The position numbers and the translations under genes were made by a program. A stretch of DNA of 64,000 nucleotides, from positions 62,001-126,000 of IMG/VR virus record IMGVR_UViG_3300029258_001212. One strand, written 5' to 3'. The stretch comes from a virus. The notes under the pieces are model-generated. The model worked only from the letters and a program-made list of their open reading frames with translations, was not told where the DNA came from and ran no database searches. This document shows positions 63,897 through 64,000 of this stretch, in pieces (position 1 is the first letter of the stretch; the number at the start of each line of letters is the position of its first letter).

Positions 63897-64000
63897 ATGA
63901 GCAAGAACATTCCCCTCAACAAGATCGACACCGAGCGATTCCCGAATCCGCGGGGACAGCTCGACCCGTCCAGCATTGCCAAGCTGGCGGCTTCTATCGA
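63897..64000 (+). CDS. ParB-like protein (3' end outside window)
   Basis: The 34 visible residues, MSKNIPLNKIDTERFPNPRG followed by QLDPSSIAKLAASIE, match the start of a ParB/Spo0J nuclease-like domain: I-x-x-x-x-I-x-x-x-x-F-x-N-P-R...LD-x-x-x-I-x-x-L-A-x-S-I. Cut by the window edge. It is the first gene after element copy 6. Confidence 0.75.
   Translation, partial: MSKNIPLNKIDTERFPNPRGQLDPSSIAKLAASI

Overview
The window is a stretch of a large tailed bacteriophage genome. Every supportable gene lies on the + strand, most start codons overlap or closely follow the previous stop (ATGA, TGATG), and base composition is GC-rich apart from a few regulatory patches. A tail sheath, tail tube, 1669-residue tape measure and a complete contractile-tail baseplate set (gp53-, gp27/gpD-, gp5/gpV-, gp25-, gp6/gpJ- and gpI-like) make it a myovirus. 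A Gram-negative host is inferred from a probable unimolecular spanin (N-terminal lipobox plus C-terminal membrane segment). No integrase, repressor or excision genes are seen, so a virulent lifestyle is more likely. I do not recognise a specific named relative.

Layout. 1-12.0 kb: sheath (cut at the left edge), two tube-family proteins, a small ribbon-helix-helix protein behind a strong sigma70-like promoter, a T4 gp26-like baseplate protein with a -1 frameshift extension, tape measure, hub and spike. 12.0-28.5 kb: baseplate wedge genes, then a very large set of fibre, appendage and spike proteins, several of them paralogues sharing a small beta domain that also sits inside the sheath and baseplate. 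28.6-40.2 kb: small membrane proteins (holin candidates), more fibres, a permuted papain-like hydrolase, Ig-like structural proteins and the spanin. 40.2-42.6 kb: a radical-SAM-like Gp37/Gp68 (DUF5131) gene and an adenine/cytosine-N methyltransferase boxed by terminators, followed by an AT-rich 23-bp tandem repeat array. 42.6-46.8 kb: a GHKL ATPase carrying a C-terminal HELAH zincin motif, then a run of small cysteine-rich, probably metal-binding proteins. 46.8-55.1 kb: a compact replication/recombination module (winged-helix initiator-like protein, DnaC-like loader, DnaB-like helicase, DnaG-like primase, zinc-containing ssDNA-binding protein, UvsW-like helicase, tandem MerR-like DNA-binding protein, RecA-like recombinase). 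55.2-64 kb: resolvase-type nucleases, lysis enzymes (endolysin, secreted transglycosylase), a membrane zincin, a GroES-like protein, RuvC-like resolvase, a second SSB and ParB-like genes. No DNA polymerase, terminase or capsid gene is in the window.

The most striking non-coding feature is a ~70-bp element present six times (12.0, 19.8, 28.5, 36.4, 55.1 and 63.8 kb), always between two gene blocks and oriented with them. It has a conserved 3' hairpin arm, a TTAATTAAG-like box, a purine-rich stretch and a terminal GTGCCAA close to the next start codon. It comes in two subclasses (CTCAAGACTC for the three left copies, CTCTTGACTC for the three right copies). It probably marks the heads of phage transcription or processing units.
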